Source of the DNA: Sthenelais limicola
Lineage: Eukaryota > Annelida > Polychaeta > Phyllodocida > Sigalionidae
Reading direction: 5' to 3'
NCBI GenBank assembly: GCA_942159475.1
Contig: OW804094.1
Span: 45,628,966 to 45,692,965, forward strand
Length of the DNA stretch: 64,000 nucleotides
Part shown: positions 46,177-58,504 of the stretch, piece after piece
How the letters are laid out: each line of letters begins with the position of its first letter
How positions within the stretch are numbered: the stretch's first letter is position 1
The notes under the pieces: generated by a model
The model's database searches: none
What the model was told of the DNA's origin: nothing
What the model saw: only the letters and a program-made list of their open reading frames with translations
Translations under genes and position numbers: made by a program

Positions 46177-47313
46177 GTAAGTGTAAAGGATAACATGGAT
46201 TATTTTCCCCGACAAAAAAATACACCTCAATCGAGCATATTTCCCCGCGGTGATATAGGCCTACCTCCCAAGTGTCGTTCAGAAATAAAGTTGTCCTCCC
46301 TTGCACACATCTCATTTCCGCCACCGAAAAACAAAGGCGCGTATAAAACAATAGGGGTCACACTTGATCAACTTTTGAATGAAAAAGATCTCTATTAACT
46401 GTATCATATAGGGGATTGAGAAAGACAGGAAGAAAGGCCGGATACCTTCCACTTTCCACCCCCTCCCCTCTGGATCCACAGCTGAGAAACAAAGGGGATA
46501 TCTAGAGGGGAGACAAAGACACAGGTAGGAAGTGCAGGGGAGGTGCAAGGCGGGATACGGAAGCTTGCGCTATACAGGCTTCACCCATTGTACATAAAGG
46601 GCATGGGAAACACCTGCATACTTACCGAGTGCTAGAAAATAGCCCCCTGGGGGGACTCAACTGAAAAAATAAATGCTTATTGCATGCAGCACCTGCTAAT
46701 TAAGCGGAGATACAGGAAAAAGTGAAGCCTCAAGACCGATGCAGATCAAGCTGTAGATAATCATATTACCCAACTTGTTGGAAAACCATTTTCCTTAGCA
46801 TACACACACTATCCTGAATTGGCAAGGGTGTTCTCTTCTCCGAAAGAGCATTTAAAGCGATATCGTATGCATTATTGTACTTAACGCGCAAAAATAAGCA
46901 GAGCATCATTTTGCACGCTATCTAGCTCCTTCTCATTGGTTACGTTAAATTCTCTTTCCCACTATATTTGGCAAACTATACATGTGCACATGTATTCGTC
47001 ATTCATTCACAGTAGTAGCCTGTTCCCATTTCGCCATTGCTAGTAGGAGATAACGCTCTTATTTGTCTTTATTTCCAATTTAGTTCACACCAGTCCTCCT
47101 TTGCTCATCTTCTCACTAGCATTCAGTGGATTTTAAGTGGACGTTCTCGCCCTCTCATATACGTTCCAATTGCAATCTCTCTCTATTACGTTCCGACATT
47201 ACAGATTCTACCAACCCCTCCTTTACCCCAACTCTACAGGACTTGAGAGAATGAATTCTTCTCAATTATTCATTGTCCACCAACTGCTGTGACAGGACCC
47301 ATTACATTCACAG
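46177..47313. other. Non-coding stretch
   Basis: Contains the 18-bp palindrome at 46978-46995 and an exact TAGGCCTA at 46256-46263. Otherwise unremarkable. Confidence 0.5.
46978..46995. repeat. Perfect 18-bp palindrome
   Basis: ATACATGTGCACATGTAT is exactly self-complementary. It could be a dyad protein-binding site or a chance AT/GT palindrome. Confidence 0.95.
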
Positions 47314-47386
47314 CCAGCTTCAAATCTCCATAGCAACAGCCCTGGAGTCCTCCAAGGTGGCAATACACCCCCTTAGTGAGTCCATT
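47314..47386 (+). CDS. Candidate 73-nt exon, unrecognised
   Basis: A 3' splice site CCATTACATTCACAG ends at 47313, and ATT|GTAAGT gives a donor at 47386/47387. The frame enters with one base of a split codon and leaves at a codon boundary, reading QLQISIATALESSKVAIHPL. Codon choice is mixed but plausible. The acceptor's pyrimidine tract is only moderate. No family is recognised. Confidence 0.33.
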
Positions 47387-47743
47387 GTAAGTCAGGGCAC
47401 GCAGATCTACTACGCAGATCTTTGGCTGGCGTAGATGCTGAGAACAAAGGGTCTCACCCCAACCCCAAGGTCACGGGATATTGGGTCAGTGGGGTCGTGT
47501 TATACAAGAGATCCGGAGGTCTGCAATCCCTCTGCCCTTCCTTGCTCTGTTTCCCTTTATGACCGTTCTCTTCAACCTGTTTTATGCCTTTCTGGAATAC
47601 ATCCATCTCCCAGCCCTGCCCATATCTGTATCTCTTTTTTCTTCCCCACTGCTCTTTTTCTCCCTCTTTGAAGACTATAATTGAGACCCATTCTAATGCT
47701 CGTTACACCCGATCCTAGCATCTCCATTATTTCCAGTACTTAC

Positions 47744-47786
47744 CTGTTGATAATTCCTTTTCTTTTACCGTTTTCATTTCCCCCAT
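47744..47786 (-). CDS. Candidate first coding exon with perfect donor
   Basis: On the reverse strand ATGG in a good start context (G at -3 and +4) opens at 47786 and runs 14 codons (MGEMKTVKEKELST) to a perfect CAG|GTAAGT donor at 47744/47743. It lies in a purine-rich stretch of this strand, so the Lys/Glu content may reflect composition. No promoter is evident, and the exon might extend further upstream. Confidence 0.22.
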
Positions 47787-47988
47787 GCCTATTTCTTCCT
47801 TCAACACTCTCCTCTTCCAATTCCTCCCTTCACCTCAACACCCCCCTCCCTCTCTCTCCTCATGCCCCGGTCACCAACCCTCATTATACACCCTATCCAA
47901 TGTGCCCCTCCCAATTTCACTCCAACTATGACATTGAGTAACTCTCTTTACCCCCGCAGACCTGCTCGCGATATTAGGCCAAATCAAC

Positions 47989-48108
47989 GAGACGTGACTA
48001 GAGTCAATTTTAGCTGCCACGTCTCACTTGGTCGCGAAAAAAGGAAAACAATTTACGAGCGAGCGCTAATTGATTGGCTGGGATCATGAAAATAGCTGAC
48101 AAATTGAT
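47989..48108. promoter_or_regulatory. Possible enhancer module
   Basis: An inverted repeat GAGACGTG / CACGTCTC (47989-47996 and 48018-48025) is followed by GGTCGCG, then a CCAAT-type ATTGG (48073-48077) inside CTAATTGATTGGCT and TGACAAATTGAT (48097-48108). AATTGAT/TGATTGG plus TGACA resemble homeodomain and TALE (Pbx-Meis) sites. Clustered motifs suggest regulation but are individually common. Confidence 0.25.
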
Positions 48109-51100
48109 ATGCCAGATCAAATATTTGAATGTCAGAAGCAAAGAGGAAGCAGAACGCCTCTTGTCCCTGCCCGAGTGCATTTTTTTAATTGAAAGGATTG
48201 TGTCCTGGCTTCGAGAGGATGTATATTTTGTAGGAAAACAGATGGACTGAGCAATATGATCGGCTCCAGATCTCGAGGGCTTGTGATATTGACACAATAG
48301 TTATCACTGCAATGAAATTGTAGTTACTTGTAGTAATGGGAATTTATCGATGTGAACATTATTTGGAGTATCTTGTGCCATCCTTTCTGGACCATTTCCA
48401 TTACGAGTATCATATTGGCTACTCAAGTTATACTACCCAGTCAATCTATTACAGTTGATTATTTTGTTCCCAACTTCTTCATTAATCATCTAAGTTCTCT
48501 TTTATTTTCGAAAATGAACCAATCGGTCGGAAATATCTCAATGGATTTTTTCATCGCAGTCCATGTCTACTCGTTAACATAATCTTGCTCTCAGAATTTC
48601 ATTTCTATGTTTCTCTCCATCTCCTTTATAATCACCAATACAATACCAACGCCCACCTTCATAATTGATAAATTGTTCAGAAAAAGCGATAGCTTCGATA
48701 ATGTTTCCCTTTTGCATTGAATTCCCCCATTTAAATAATGGTTTGGGATTTTGTTTTCCAATATGGTTCGAGTCAGACATCGGAACGACACACTAATACC
48801 ATGAGGAAGTTTCTCTTTTTCTTCTCTTGCATCCATATATATACCAGAGCGTCGCCTTGATGATCCTCCTAATCTTCCTATTAAATCTCCTCGCTTCTGA
48901 CTAGTAAATGATAGACCTGTGACCTGATCACTTTACCTGCTAGTTGCCACCACACCTGTACCACATAATCACTTTACGGGGTATATCAGCCTAACCCAGG
49001 TGTTATAATAGAGCAGTCAGACGTTACACAGGTAGGCCCCGTCATAACCATAACTGCCTCATAGTCTCCTACCACACCTATATTATTATATTCCTTGGAA
49101 GAAGCATGTGCAGTTGCTGAGATCATAACTATGGCATGTACATTTATAAATCTACCCCCTAAAGTGTGGCAATCTATGTTCCGTTAATAGCCCGATATAA
49201 TTGAATTCTAAACGACAAGTCCGACATGCGAAATAATGAACAACAGCCAAATATGCTAAGTTTTTTTTTTATTGGTGGAAGGGCCATTCTGAACTACATA
49301 TATAGCAGAGTTCTATTCATTTTTTTGGTACTGGTCTTTATTCAGGCATGGTTACAGAATTTACAATTATCATTTTAGGCAGTATTAGTTCACAGTAATA
49401 TAACCACGATTCATGAGGGATTGACCGAAATTATATTGCGTCAAACAGATATACACATCCACTAAAAAAACCTTAGCTTGCCTTTGCACATATAATTACA
49501 CTGTTCGTGGCTTAAAAAGAAACTTGAAGATATTGATCAAACGACGTGAGACACCTGTAGAATCCATATCCTTAGGTGAACAAATGATTCGCAGAAGTAA
49601 CGGCACATAGAGAGAGGCTTCCAGAACCACTATCTGATTACCGATTTTGGTTACTGTCTTCTTAAATCAATGTTCTAGAAGAACGGAAAGGTTTCGAAGA
49701 AAGGGAAGCTCCATTAGGAAGATCGAGTCTAGCTTCCCTGTTAAAATGGTGTATACATGATCACATGTATGCAAAATCTTTCTTGGTAACCACCCGATAG
49801 CGCAGTGTAGAATGATAACTGCGTCATTTCCACCAACCTATTATCGCTACTACAAGAATCATTTTGAGGCATTTTACCATGTGCCCTTGTGTTCAGTTCT
49901 TATTCTCGGCCTTCCTCCGAATTCGGCAACATACATTCAGTAATTTGCGATTGAAATGAACTTGGCTGAAGACTCTTTAGAAAAGAAAGGTTTGCTTTAT
50001 GACCAACTGCTTTTGGTATCACTTCCATCCTAATACCACCAGGACTGTATGTACGTATACTTCCTTGCCATTGTGAATAAAAGATCCAAACAAAAACCTA
50101 CGTTGAAACAATACCAACATGTATTTACTTGGGACTTGGAACAACTGATATCATTCACACTAATGAGGTGTGCTTTAGCACCTGTTTGAGTCACGCCCAG
50201 CTTCCGCTTAACCATACCAGATGGCAGTAGAGTATGGTGGGAAGCTTGTAGCTCGTGCTTTTGTTTAGGCGAGCACATAGTTCGGAGGCCCCTTTAGGGA
50301 CTTCTGACCCTAGCTATGATACACAGCCCTTCACTTCGTATAGGGCCATGCCAAAGGTGCGCTTGAGACGGGGAAGCGGTGTAGGGTCAACGATGTGTTG
50401 GCTATTCCAACCCAAGCTTATTTTTACATAATCTGAATGTGTGACTGTGTGCACCTTTAATTTGAATATTTTAACTAAAAATGTTCACAGTAGTAGTAGA
50501 AGGGTGGGAGAGGCAGACGTTCTGAACCCAGAACAGTGTGCACAAGTTTCAGCTTGGTATATATTCAATATCTAAACAATGGTAAAAGAAATTCTTTTGA
50601 ATGGGAGCAGTAGGATTTCCTTGGGGCCTTGATGGGGTTTGGGGAAATTCAGTCATGCTCTCGAAAGTCATATTAGATAAAAGCTGGACCCTCATGCAAG
50701 GTAATAAACCCGTAATAAAAAACCTATCGCAATTCTTGTAAAGCAATTCCTTTGACCAAATATTAGGAAACAGTCTTCCATTGCATCTAAAAACTTCAAT
50801 GATGATAATAAGAATAATTCGGACTATTTTTTTACAATATATCTTAAACCTCTAGTATCCACCTTTATGGGGTGGACCGTGAGTTGCTGCCTCTATTTGG
50901 AATGTTTTGGCCAGGTTGAGTCACACACTAAGAATCATAGAACATTCATTGGCCTCCGTGACTCTTCCACCCCATGTGGTAGTTTTTTCCAGCTGTTAAG
51001 AGTCATACGGGACAAAGAAGCTGTAAAATCCAGATGTTTTTCCCAGCGTTAGGTTCTAGAACTCTGTATTTCCCGGGCAATACATACTCAGTCCCAAGTA

Positions 51101-51834
51101 AGCTGCAATGAATTTTATGAATAGAATCTCTTGGCACCAGATTTGATGGTATGTATATATATACTTCCCATTCAGTTATCATAATTATAATTGGTATCAG
51201 TGGAGATTGCACAGGGAAAGAGTATTTCTTATGAATACTATCGTGATGATTATCATATTCATATAGCCACGCTGGAATTTAAAAAATACAAGTTAAAATG
51301 AAATAAAACTAAGTCTTTTGTAGTGCAGGTCCTCAAGTATTTATAAATCTTGAATATAAAACAGACAGTGCATGGTTGTATGTTAACTTATACCAGAGAA
51401 TCAAGCAACGCTGTCATAACAAAACAGTGCCTATTATATTGTACAGAAGCAATGGCAGCTCTGAACTGTTCTTACTTCGTATTGTTTTTCTCTGGTGAAC
51501 ATTTGAATTTTGGCAAAAGTGGACAAATTCACGCTTACTTCAATGGGTTTATAGCATGCTACACTCATTGGTTTCAAATGTAGGCGGCACAGCGTTGTGA
51601 CAAGTGGTGATCCGCACGGCAGATCTATGTACATGTGTGAATTATTTAAACTGTTGCAAACTTGAGTAAAATGTTCCCGGTCCTGGTATTCACAATCATC
51701 TGCACGACAGTTTTGAAATACCTTTGCGCATTATTCAAACTATTGAGCCCTTGAAACCATAAAAATGGCATGCTCCTTAAATACAAATTTTCAACACAAT
51801 TAATATATTTTTATTTTTAGTCCATGCCCTTCAC
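48109..51834. other. Long non-coding stretch
   Basis: Several 60-95 codon frames occur on both strands with no splice or promoter support. A small inverted repeat TACATG-ATCA-CATGTA lies near 49754. No gene recognised. Confidence 0.5.
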
Positions 51835-52125
51835 AAATTGTGTTCCCTTCCTTTGTACTTTCTATATTTCCACTTATTCTCGCAATCTATATTTCTCCTT
51901 CATTCCCAAACTGTATTGCCTGCTTTCCAATGCCCATTCTTTCGTCTTTTTCCCCTTCCAGCCTCTCTTTTCATTCTCCTCTCTCTCACACACATGCAAA
52001 CATACTCTCTTTTTCTCTCTCTCAGATAATCTCCCTTTCCGCCGGCTCTTCCTATTCGTTCAATCCATCTCCCATACTCACACACCCTCTGTCCGCTTCT
52101 CTTTCTCCACTACTATCACCATCAA
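51835..52125 (+). repeat. Pyrimidine-rich tract
   Basis: Strong C/T bias on the + strand with CTCTCTCT and TTCTCT blocks. Three + frames are open together, which shows the openness is compositional. Similar tracts occur at 47560-47880, 53870-54035, 55810-55980 and 63170-63355. Confidence 0.8.
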
Positions 52126-52524
52126 TTGATCGAACTCAACATGAACATTTGTGAGGATTGACAAAAGGACAAAAAGTAAATCCATTACAAGATAATCGAT
52201 CGTGCAATTGAAAGACCTGGTTCCCGGCACAGCGCACTCAATGCGCTTGGACCCCATTCTTCTGAAAAGCCCACTGTTTGCAAACGCTTAAACTTTAAAG
52301 CCTTGCGCAAACAGTTCATTACACGTTCTCGGCTCTTAGGCCTGCTCTTCCTCTTCATACTCATGCTGCTGAGGGGCAGAATTTGTGAGGGTTTGCAGAA
52401 TCTCACTTGCTGATGGTGTAACTATTGGGAAAGCAGAACTACAAAATATCCTAGACCCTTCAATATCCTTGCTTGAAATACCTTTCCGAAATGTAAAATT
52501 AGTGCCCCCCCTCGACACACACCT

Positions 52525-52548
52525 CCCCCCCCCCCCACACACACACAC
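52525..52548 (+). repeat. (C)12-(AC)n composite simple repeat
   Basis: Twelve C followed directly by ACACACACACAC. The same C-then-AC order recurs at 62358 and, as its complement, at 20937 and 24144. Confidence 0.95.
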
Positions 52549-54039
52549 TTCACCCCTTAGTCCCAGACCCATAGCTTCAGGGGTGATGATGATCAAAGAT
52601 CAAACATCTCCCTTGTGGGATGAAATGAGATGGGGTAAGGGGTAAATATCTCAGAGATGGGGGTGTTGGGTAAATACTCCGGCCCACGAGCCATGCATTT
52701 TCATCTTTAGTTTGAACAAGCTAAAAGGGAGAGCTTTAGATCAACAATGAGGCACTATTTATTATATTTTATTTGTATCAAATACATGAAAGATTCAAAC
52801 TATTCATCGAGCATAGTATACTCACATAGCAAATTGTGCTATGTAAAGAATAATATCGTGGAGGTTAAAGTGGCAGTATGAACGAGCGTTGAGGATAGAC
52901 TGAGAGAGTGTGGTAGATTCTCGATTATTCTGACAGTGATGTATATGGCGAACAGATATTATATTGTATACTTTCAGATGGCTGTATTGTCATTTTACTA
53001 ATATATGAACATAAAACTCCTAACCAGTCCTATATTGACCTTAAGATTGATTGTCATGTGATTTGGAAGCAGCTGATTATTACCCCAAAAGCAGGCACTT
53101 TACACCCTTTGTCTATATCCCCACAAGCGATTTAACTATGGGAATTAAATGAGCCTGTAGGGACTCTTCATTGGAGCAGTGGGATGCTAGAAGTATGTAC
53201 GGTAGCTAAGAGCGGGTCTGGGGTGCTCCTCTGGGTCGACGTGTAGGGGATGTGCATGGACACAACTTTCGAACTATTTTTACGAGCAGAAAATAATGGA
53301 CTATGTTTGGCATCATGTACAATAGTTATGAAAATGAATAAGCCTGGAATAGCTCCATGATCAATGACAAAACATTTGGTGGATCACTTAGATCACAAAG
53401 AGCACATTTACAAAGCAGCATTAACAAGACTGGCATAGCTAATGTTGATGGCAAATCCCCTATTGTGCGCTGAGGGACTACATCAGGAGCTCAGCGGTAC
53501 GTGGCGTTGTTGTAATGATTTAAAACAAACAATGGTGCAGATGTAGGCGCGCAAGCGTACTTTCCACTTTCATCAGTGTCTGATGAGTGAAAGCCCATCG
53601 GTGCTAGTAGGTGTAGCCATTGCTGATGACTGCATCGGGTGATGAGAGGTAGTAATCTCCCCGAGAAGTGATGATGATTGTATATCTACTTTCCATCGCA
53701 CTCACATGTTCGACTTCGCTTAAATAACGATATCTTTCCTGTTTATGAAACACCATCTGCCTCCTGATATGCCTTCTTTGGTTATACTCTTTCCCTGTAA
53801 CCCTTACTCTTGCAAGTCCTATTTTAGCTACATTGCAACCAGCTGCTCATTCACAGTGTGTCCACCTGTTTAACCATCACCGCTTATTCTCCAGCTTTCT
53901 CTCCTATTCCAATCCCTCCCAACTGCCTAGTACTCTTCGTTAGAAGTCCTTCCCCTATTCCATTCCTTCTCCGACTCTTTCCCCACTCCACCACTTCTTA
54001 CCCCTCCCTTTTACCTCTTCCCCATTCCCCTCCGCCTCA
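52549..54039. other. Non-coding stretch
   Basis: A hairpin ACATAGCA-AATTG-TGCTATGT lies near 52825-52846. CT-rich sequence precedes 54035. No genes. Confidence 0.5.
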
Positions 54040-54210
54040 ATCTTCATGGGAATCCATTATTACCTCCTCAAGGAACTGCTCCAGTTACTCACCAGTCGGC
54101 AGGTCTCCCAGTTTCTTTAGTTCTAGCCTTACCAGTAGATGGCACACCTGTGGCTCCACCTTATCGGCAGCTGTAAGCCATAAAGGGCCATCTGTTGCTT
54201 CTACAAGATT
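54040..54210 (-). pseudogene. Coding relic with in-frame stop, or exon ending at GTGAGT
   Basis: One reverse-strand frame runs from after TAG (54211-54213) to TGA (54037-54039) with a single internal TAA at 54085-54087. The 41 codons before it contain TDGPLWLTAADKVEPQVCHL and LVRLELKKLGDLPTG. The 15 after it read LEQFLEEVIMDSHED. Both sides are protein-like and share the frame, which suggests one ancestral coding segment with a later stop. However, the TAA lies inside CTG|GTGAGTAA, a consensus donor (54093/54092), so the first part may be a real exon that is normally spliced. Flanks are purine-rich on this strand, giving no pyrimidine tract for an acceptor. No family is recognised. Confidence 0.38.
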
Positions 54211-55500
54211 CTAGACCTTTCCCTCCTGCCTCCCTATTCCCTCCCTAATCCGTCGCTCGCCCAAGACTTAAGTGTTTTATCACCCCCATCCTTTCCAAAG
54301 ATATTTATTTACTTCCTCCCTTGACAATTGAGATTATTTTCCAAAATGCATTTCTGTCACTCTTCCTCGAGAGTAATTAAAATGGCGTCCCTGGGATATA
54401 GTCAGAGCAAATGATGATTGCATAGAGCTCCAGAAAAAATAGCACTCAGCTATAGCGTGAGTTAGAAGCCATATAGCACAGGAAGCCTTGTAAGTTGATT
54501 TGAGGTCTTGCGAATGATAAAGAATGTTTGGATGTTAACAAGGAACAGTATTCACTCGGCTAAATATGATTCATCAGAAACATATATGGAGTCATAAGGA
54601 TGCATTGGGGCCATAGCCTGGGACCATGGCTAAAGAAAAGCTTGTAGGCCTATGTTGTTTTATTTGCGTACATGTATTTCGTTAATGGACTGTCAAAACA
54701 GTTTAATTAATATCATTCACATAACTATAGTCTAAGGTCTAGTGCTATATATACTGTGCTGCTGAATGTTCATCCCCCAATTACTAACAAGAGTTTTGAT
54801 AAAAACTTAGGATATATTCATTTTTTTTTCAAAAGCTTTTATTCAGAGGTGCCCAGCCGCTCTCACTCCGAAGGTGATTTTCGTAGGGAGCTAAGCATGT
54901 TACATACAGTTATATACATCGGTGCAGTGTTACTTCGACTACCTTTCAATATTCTACAATTTTACAAAAATATAAGTTTCCTAGGTCAGGTTAAGTTACA
55001 ATAAATTAGCTGTCTTTACAATATTTTATACATTGGGTGATAAAAGATTTTTAATGAGATGAGATGTAATGCAGTTTTGAATTCCAGAATAATGAAGCAG
55101 CATGGAGTTGGGCTATGCAATCTCGAACACAGCTTATTGTGGCATACTATAGAACAGTAAATCCTACGTATACATATTTAGTCTGTAAGGCATATTTATT
55201 TACTAGTACTTTTGATTAAATTAGTCATCAGCTTGAAATTACCTGGATAACTGGAACTAAAGTAGCACATTAGAATGACTCGATAAAACAGTATATCATT
55301 TCGTATATATCAATGGATAGCATACCACTATCGGGGAGGGAGGGAGGGTGGTGGGCTACAACATTCAATATTTATACGATTACTGAACACCGCCTCGGTG
55401 ACCGCGATTTATAAAACACTCTTGCAGGCCTTTATATGCTAGCCCCTAAGTTATTTATAGTGCAAGGCCTGCTCCTACGCAGCCGAGCCGTTGGCGAGTG
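54211..55500. other. Non-coding stretch
   Basis: AT-rich, with an exact TAGGCCTA at 54645-54652 and a GGGA-rich patch near 55335. The sequence becomes GC-rich after about 55380. Confidence 0.5.
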
Positions 55501-55539
55501 TCCTCGAGAGTGACGTGGACAGACGATCAACTACCACAG

Positions 55540-55568
55540 AGGTCACCAGCCTGACCTGACCTTGACCT
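55540..55568. promoter_or_regulatory. Cluster of four nuclear-receptor half-sites
   Basis: AGGTCA (55540-55545) faces TGACCT at 55552-55557 (inverted, 6-base spacer), followed by TGACCT at 55557-55562 and 55563-55568. TGACCTTGA (55557-55565) is the reverse complement of TCAAGGTCA, the extended monomer site of NR5A (SF-1) and ERR receptors. It lies in a GC-rich 250-base patch (55380-55640). Binding is inference. Confidence 0.42.
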
Positions 55569-55634
55569 CAAAGTAGCGCGGTCATGGAAGGGAAGCTTTG
55601 GCGAGGAGCCTAGCTCAGAGGCGAGGTTGGTGGC

Positions 55635-55661
55635 TGGATGGGTGGATGGGTGGATGGGTGG
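55635..55661 (+). repeat. (GGATGGGT)3 short tandem repeat
   Basis: Three perfect 8-base units plus a partial one, beside the GC-rich patch. Confidence 0.95.
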
Positions 55662-55680
55662 CCAAAGGAAGGGTAATGTT

Positions 55681-58405
55681 TTTCCATGTTACTAGCACTT
55701 AAACTCTCTGGAAAACTACCGAGCAAGCTTTATAGCATTAGGAAACATTGCTCAGCCCGCACATGTAAGGGAATACTGTTCTCGGTGAATGCCAAATTAA
55801 ACCTCTCCAATATTGAATTCCCACCTCCTCCCTCCATCTCTCCCTCCATCTATTTCTCCCTCTCTCTCTCACTCCTCACTACCACCCTCCCCCTAGATCT
55901 CTCTCCCCTCTCTCACTCTCCCTCAGTCTAGCTCGCTGTACCACTTTCTAAAGCTCTCTAGAGTTTTCTTTCCCTCTCCTATTCCACAGGCATGTCTCAG
56001 TGCCTCTTATTTCTTAGATATACTGCCTACTTAGTCGAATATTACTCACACACGCGACCCATTTACTGCGGATCTGCGACGAAACATGCTTTGTCATCAC
56101 AGACGACACTCGTGCCAGGGTTTCCCGCCGAGAACTGGAAAATATCGTGTAATACCGGACAGGTTTTGTCCTCGCGTTGACAGTGTCGGCCTGTTGGGAC
56201 AGACCACTAAGCTCCCATCCCAGCCAACACCGTCGGCGTGGGGCCGGCGGCAAATCAGAATTTATGAGTGCCCGTGAATGCTACGTGGGAAACAGCCAGC
56301 TAGGGAGAGACTGGAGGGTTGGAATGGCCCAGGGCGACAGGGCTAATATGGCCTGAGGTTTACTAATGGTTGGTGAATATACATGCCATCACCCTCAAGG
56401 CACCCTCCCTACCAGGGTTACTCATAGGTCACTGTTAGGACTCCCCCTATTGGATCCAACATCTTTTTATATTATCTTTTGGCTTTGACAGATGAGATAC
56501 CTGAATGACCTTTGGGCTTTGCCTGTCTCTGGCCTCCAGGATACCTATGTGGGATTTTCACTAATAAACTTCCATGTTTGGATGAGATCCGATGACAAAA
56601 ACCTCCGAGGGCCGAGTTAAAGGGAGAGATAGTCCTCCGAGAGCCTTAGTTCCAGGGCGCTTTCCATATACTACTTAGCTGTCCTTCCTGAAACTGATCC
56701 CCTTTTCCGTATACTACTGAATCCGTCAGTGGCGTTTTTAGCATGGGGTAATTTAATCTTGTTATCCTCAAGCTATTTAAGACTGATTTCTAATAATCGG
56801 CCTCCAAGATATCCTGAAGTGACATACCCCTTCCTATATTGATTTACCAGCTCGTCTCTTAATTAACTTCTTTTATGATGTATACTGCATTAATTGTTAA
56901 CTGTGAACTTCCTCTCGTCCACATTATTACTCTCTCAGTTTCTGACATTTTCACATTTATTGAAATAGCGGCAGATACACATTTCTCAGTCATTTCACTA
57001 GAGGTTTCGGAAACACATATTTATGTATTTGAACTCATTGCAACCTCACCACAATATTTTTCCCATCGCAGTGGTATTACCAAATGCCGCACAGTTATGA
57101 CCTATTTAAACCGCTCATTAATAACTCCACAATGACCTTATTACTAGACCAACCCGCCTCTCATTTGCTCATTTGCCCCATCTCTCCTGCCTATCACTTA
57201 CTCAAATCTAGAATTCATATGGGCTACATTGGGCGGCAATGGCATAGCAATAAATCCTTATTTACCATACATATAAAGTATAAAAATGCCGACCAAATAC
57301 TGACCAGCATGGGGGAAACGTCACAGGAAATATTGCTCTATGCTAATGCAAACTATGGCAAGCCGAGCGTGCATATTCATGACGACCGATTTGCAGCGCG
57401 CTATCTCTATGGTATCCGACCCAGGGCAAATGGAGGTGTGTAGAGATAGGTCTAGGGCGGGCGAAGATAAGCGCCGATGGGAGCCATAAATTAGGAGTGA
57501 CGACCACGTGAGAGAGTCGGCAGAAAGCGTGACAAATATGCCCAGATCTAACAGACTGATACTGTAGCGGGCTCTTGCACCAGGGTGGTTCTGGGGCACT
57601 CTACCAGTTACTACTTTGTCCCCCCCCCCCCACACTCCGCTCCATCCCCTGCCCGCTCTTTCTGTCTATCTGACTCACAATATTTGGCTCCGTATGTCCT
57701 TCTGTCGCTCGCTATCCATTCTAAAATGTTTCTCTATCTCTTTGATTCGTTCTCTTTTCCTCCTTCATTTGATATATATCACTGCTCTTACTTTTGTTTC
57801 GCCAATGAGTTATGCACATGCACTTGCTACATTTAAGCCTGTAAATCTCTTCAATTGTGTACACATCTTCATTGAAACCATCTGTCACTTATTTATAGTT
57901 ATAAGCTGCTAACACGGAACAATGTGTTTTCAGAAGAATTCAGAAGAATCCTTCCCTAGTCTTAGTCATGATAAATCCACCCTCTGGTCCTCGAAATTTA
58001 CTCTATTTCTCGCACTACCTTCCAGCCCCGTGTTTCATGTTTTTCCCCAACTTCATAGGTCCTATTTGCATGCTTGTCTCAGTTGTTCTATTTCCCAGCG
58101 AGACTTGCTAGTTTATTAATGAGACATGTCTATTTGTGTATTCGCCCATTGCTGATAACATCAGTTGACTTGTGCTATCTATGCACACGATAAACTAATA
58201 ATCAATATAATTTTTTTAATAAATGGCATTCCTCCATCAGCAATAATTGCAGGAAAGGGCGACATAGAATGTCAGTGCCGACAATCAGATGTTATTTCCC
58301 TTTTTAATATTGTTTAAAGACTTTAGGACTCAGCAATATGTGTAGGGCGCGTTTCAAAAGATGTATGAGGATTTTTGTGAAGATATTGGTTAGTAAGATG
58401 TACAG
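55681..58405. other. Mostly non-coding stretch
   Basis: Open frames near 56000-56280 occur in both directions in GC-rich DNA, so none is chosen. Around 57340-57420 the sequence CTATGCTAATGCAAAC and CATATTCATGAC resembles clustered octamer/POU sites and may be regulatory. Twelve C are at 57620-57631, followed by CT-rich sequence. Confidence 0.4.
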
Positions 58406-58504
58406 CTAAGTATATGTAGCCACGTGGTATTATATTTACCAGAGGATCACAAAGCCCCAATCCATGGCCAATTTGCAATTTTTAAAGTGGTCTATGAAGA
58501 TGAG
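58406..58504 (+). CDS. Candidate 99-nt exon, unrecognised
   Basis: The + frame is open from before 58406 and reads protein-like (for example PEDHKAPIHGQFAIFKVVYE), reaching GATGAG|GTAAAT, a good donor, at 58504/58505 in phase 0. Without splicing the frame continues to TAG at 58628-58630 and still looks coding-like. The candidate acceptor GATGTACAG at 58405 has a poor pyrimidine tract, which is the main weakness. No family is recognised. Confidence 0.25.

Noticed and set aside
47310..47325. Match to the miR-2 family core TCACAGCCAGCTT
   Set aside because: No hairpin with a matching upstream arm is present, and the sequence is better explained as an exon candidate or chance.
57084..57443. 119-codon + frame
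   Set aside because: The overlapping minus-strand frame is nearly as long, no splice or start context was found, and octamer-like motifs explain part of the sequence better.
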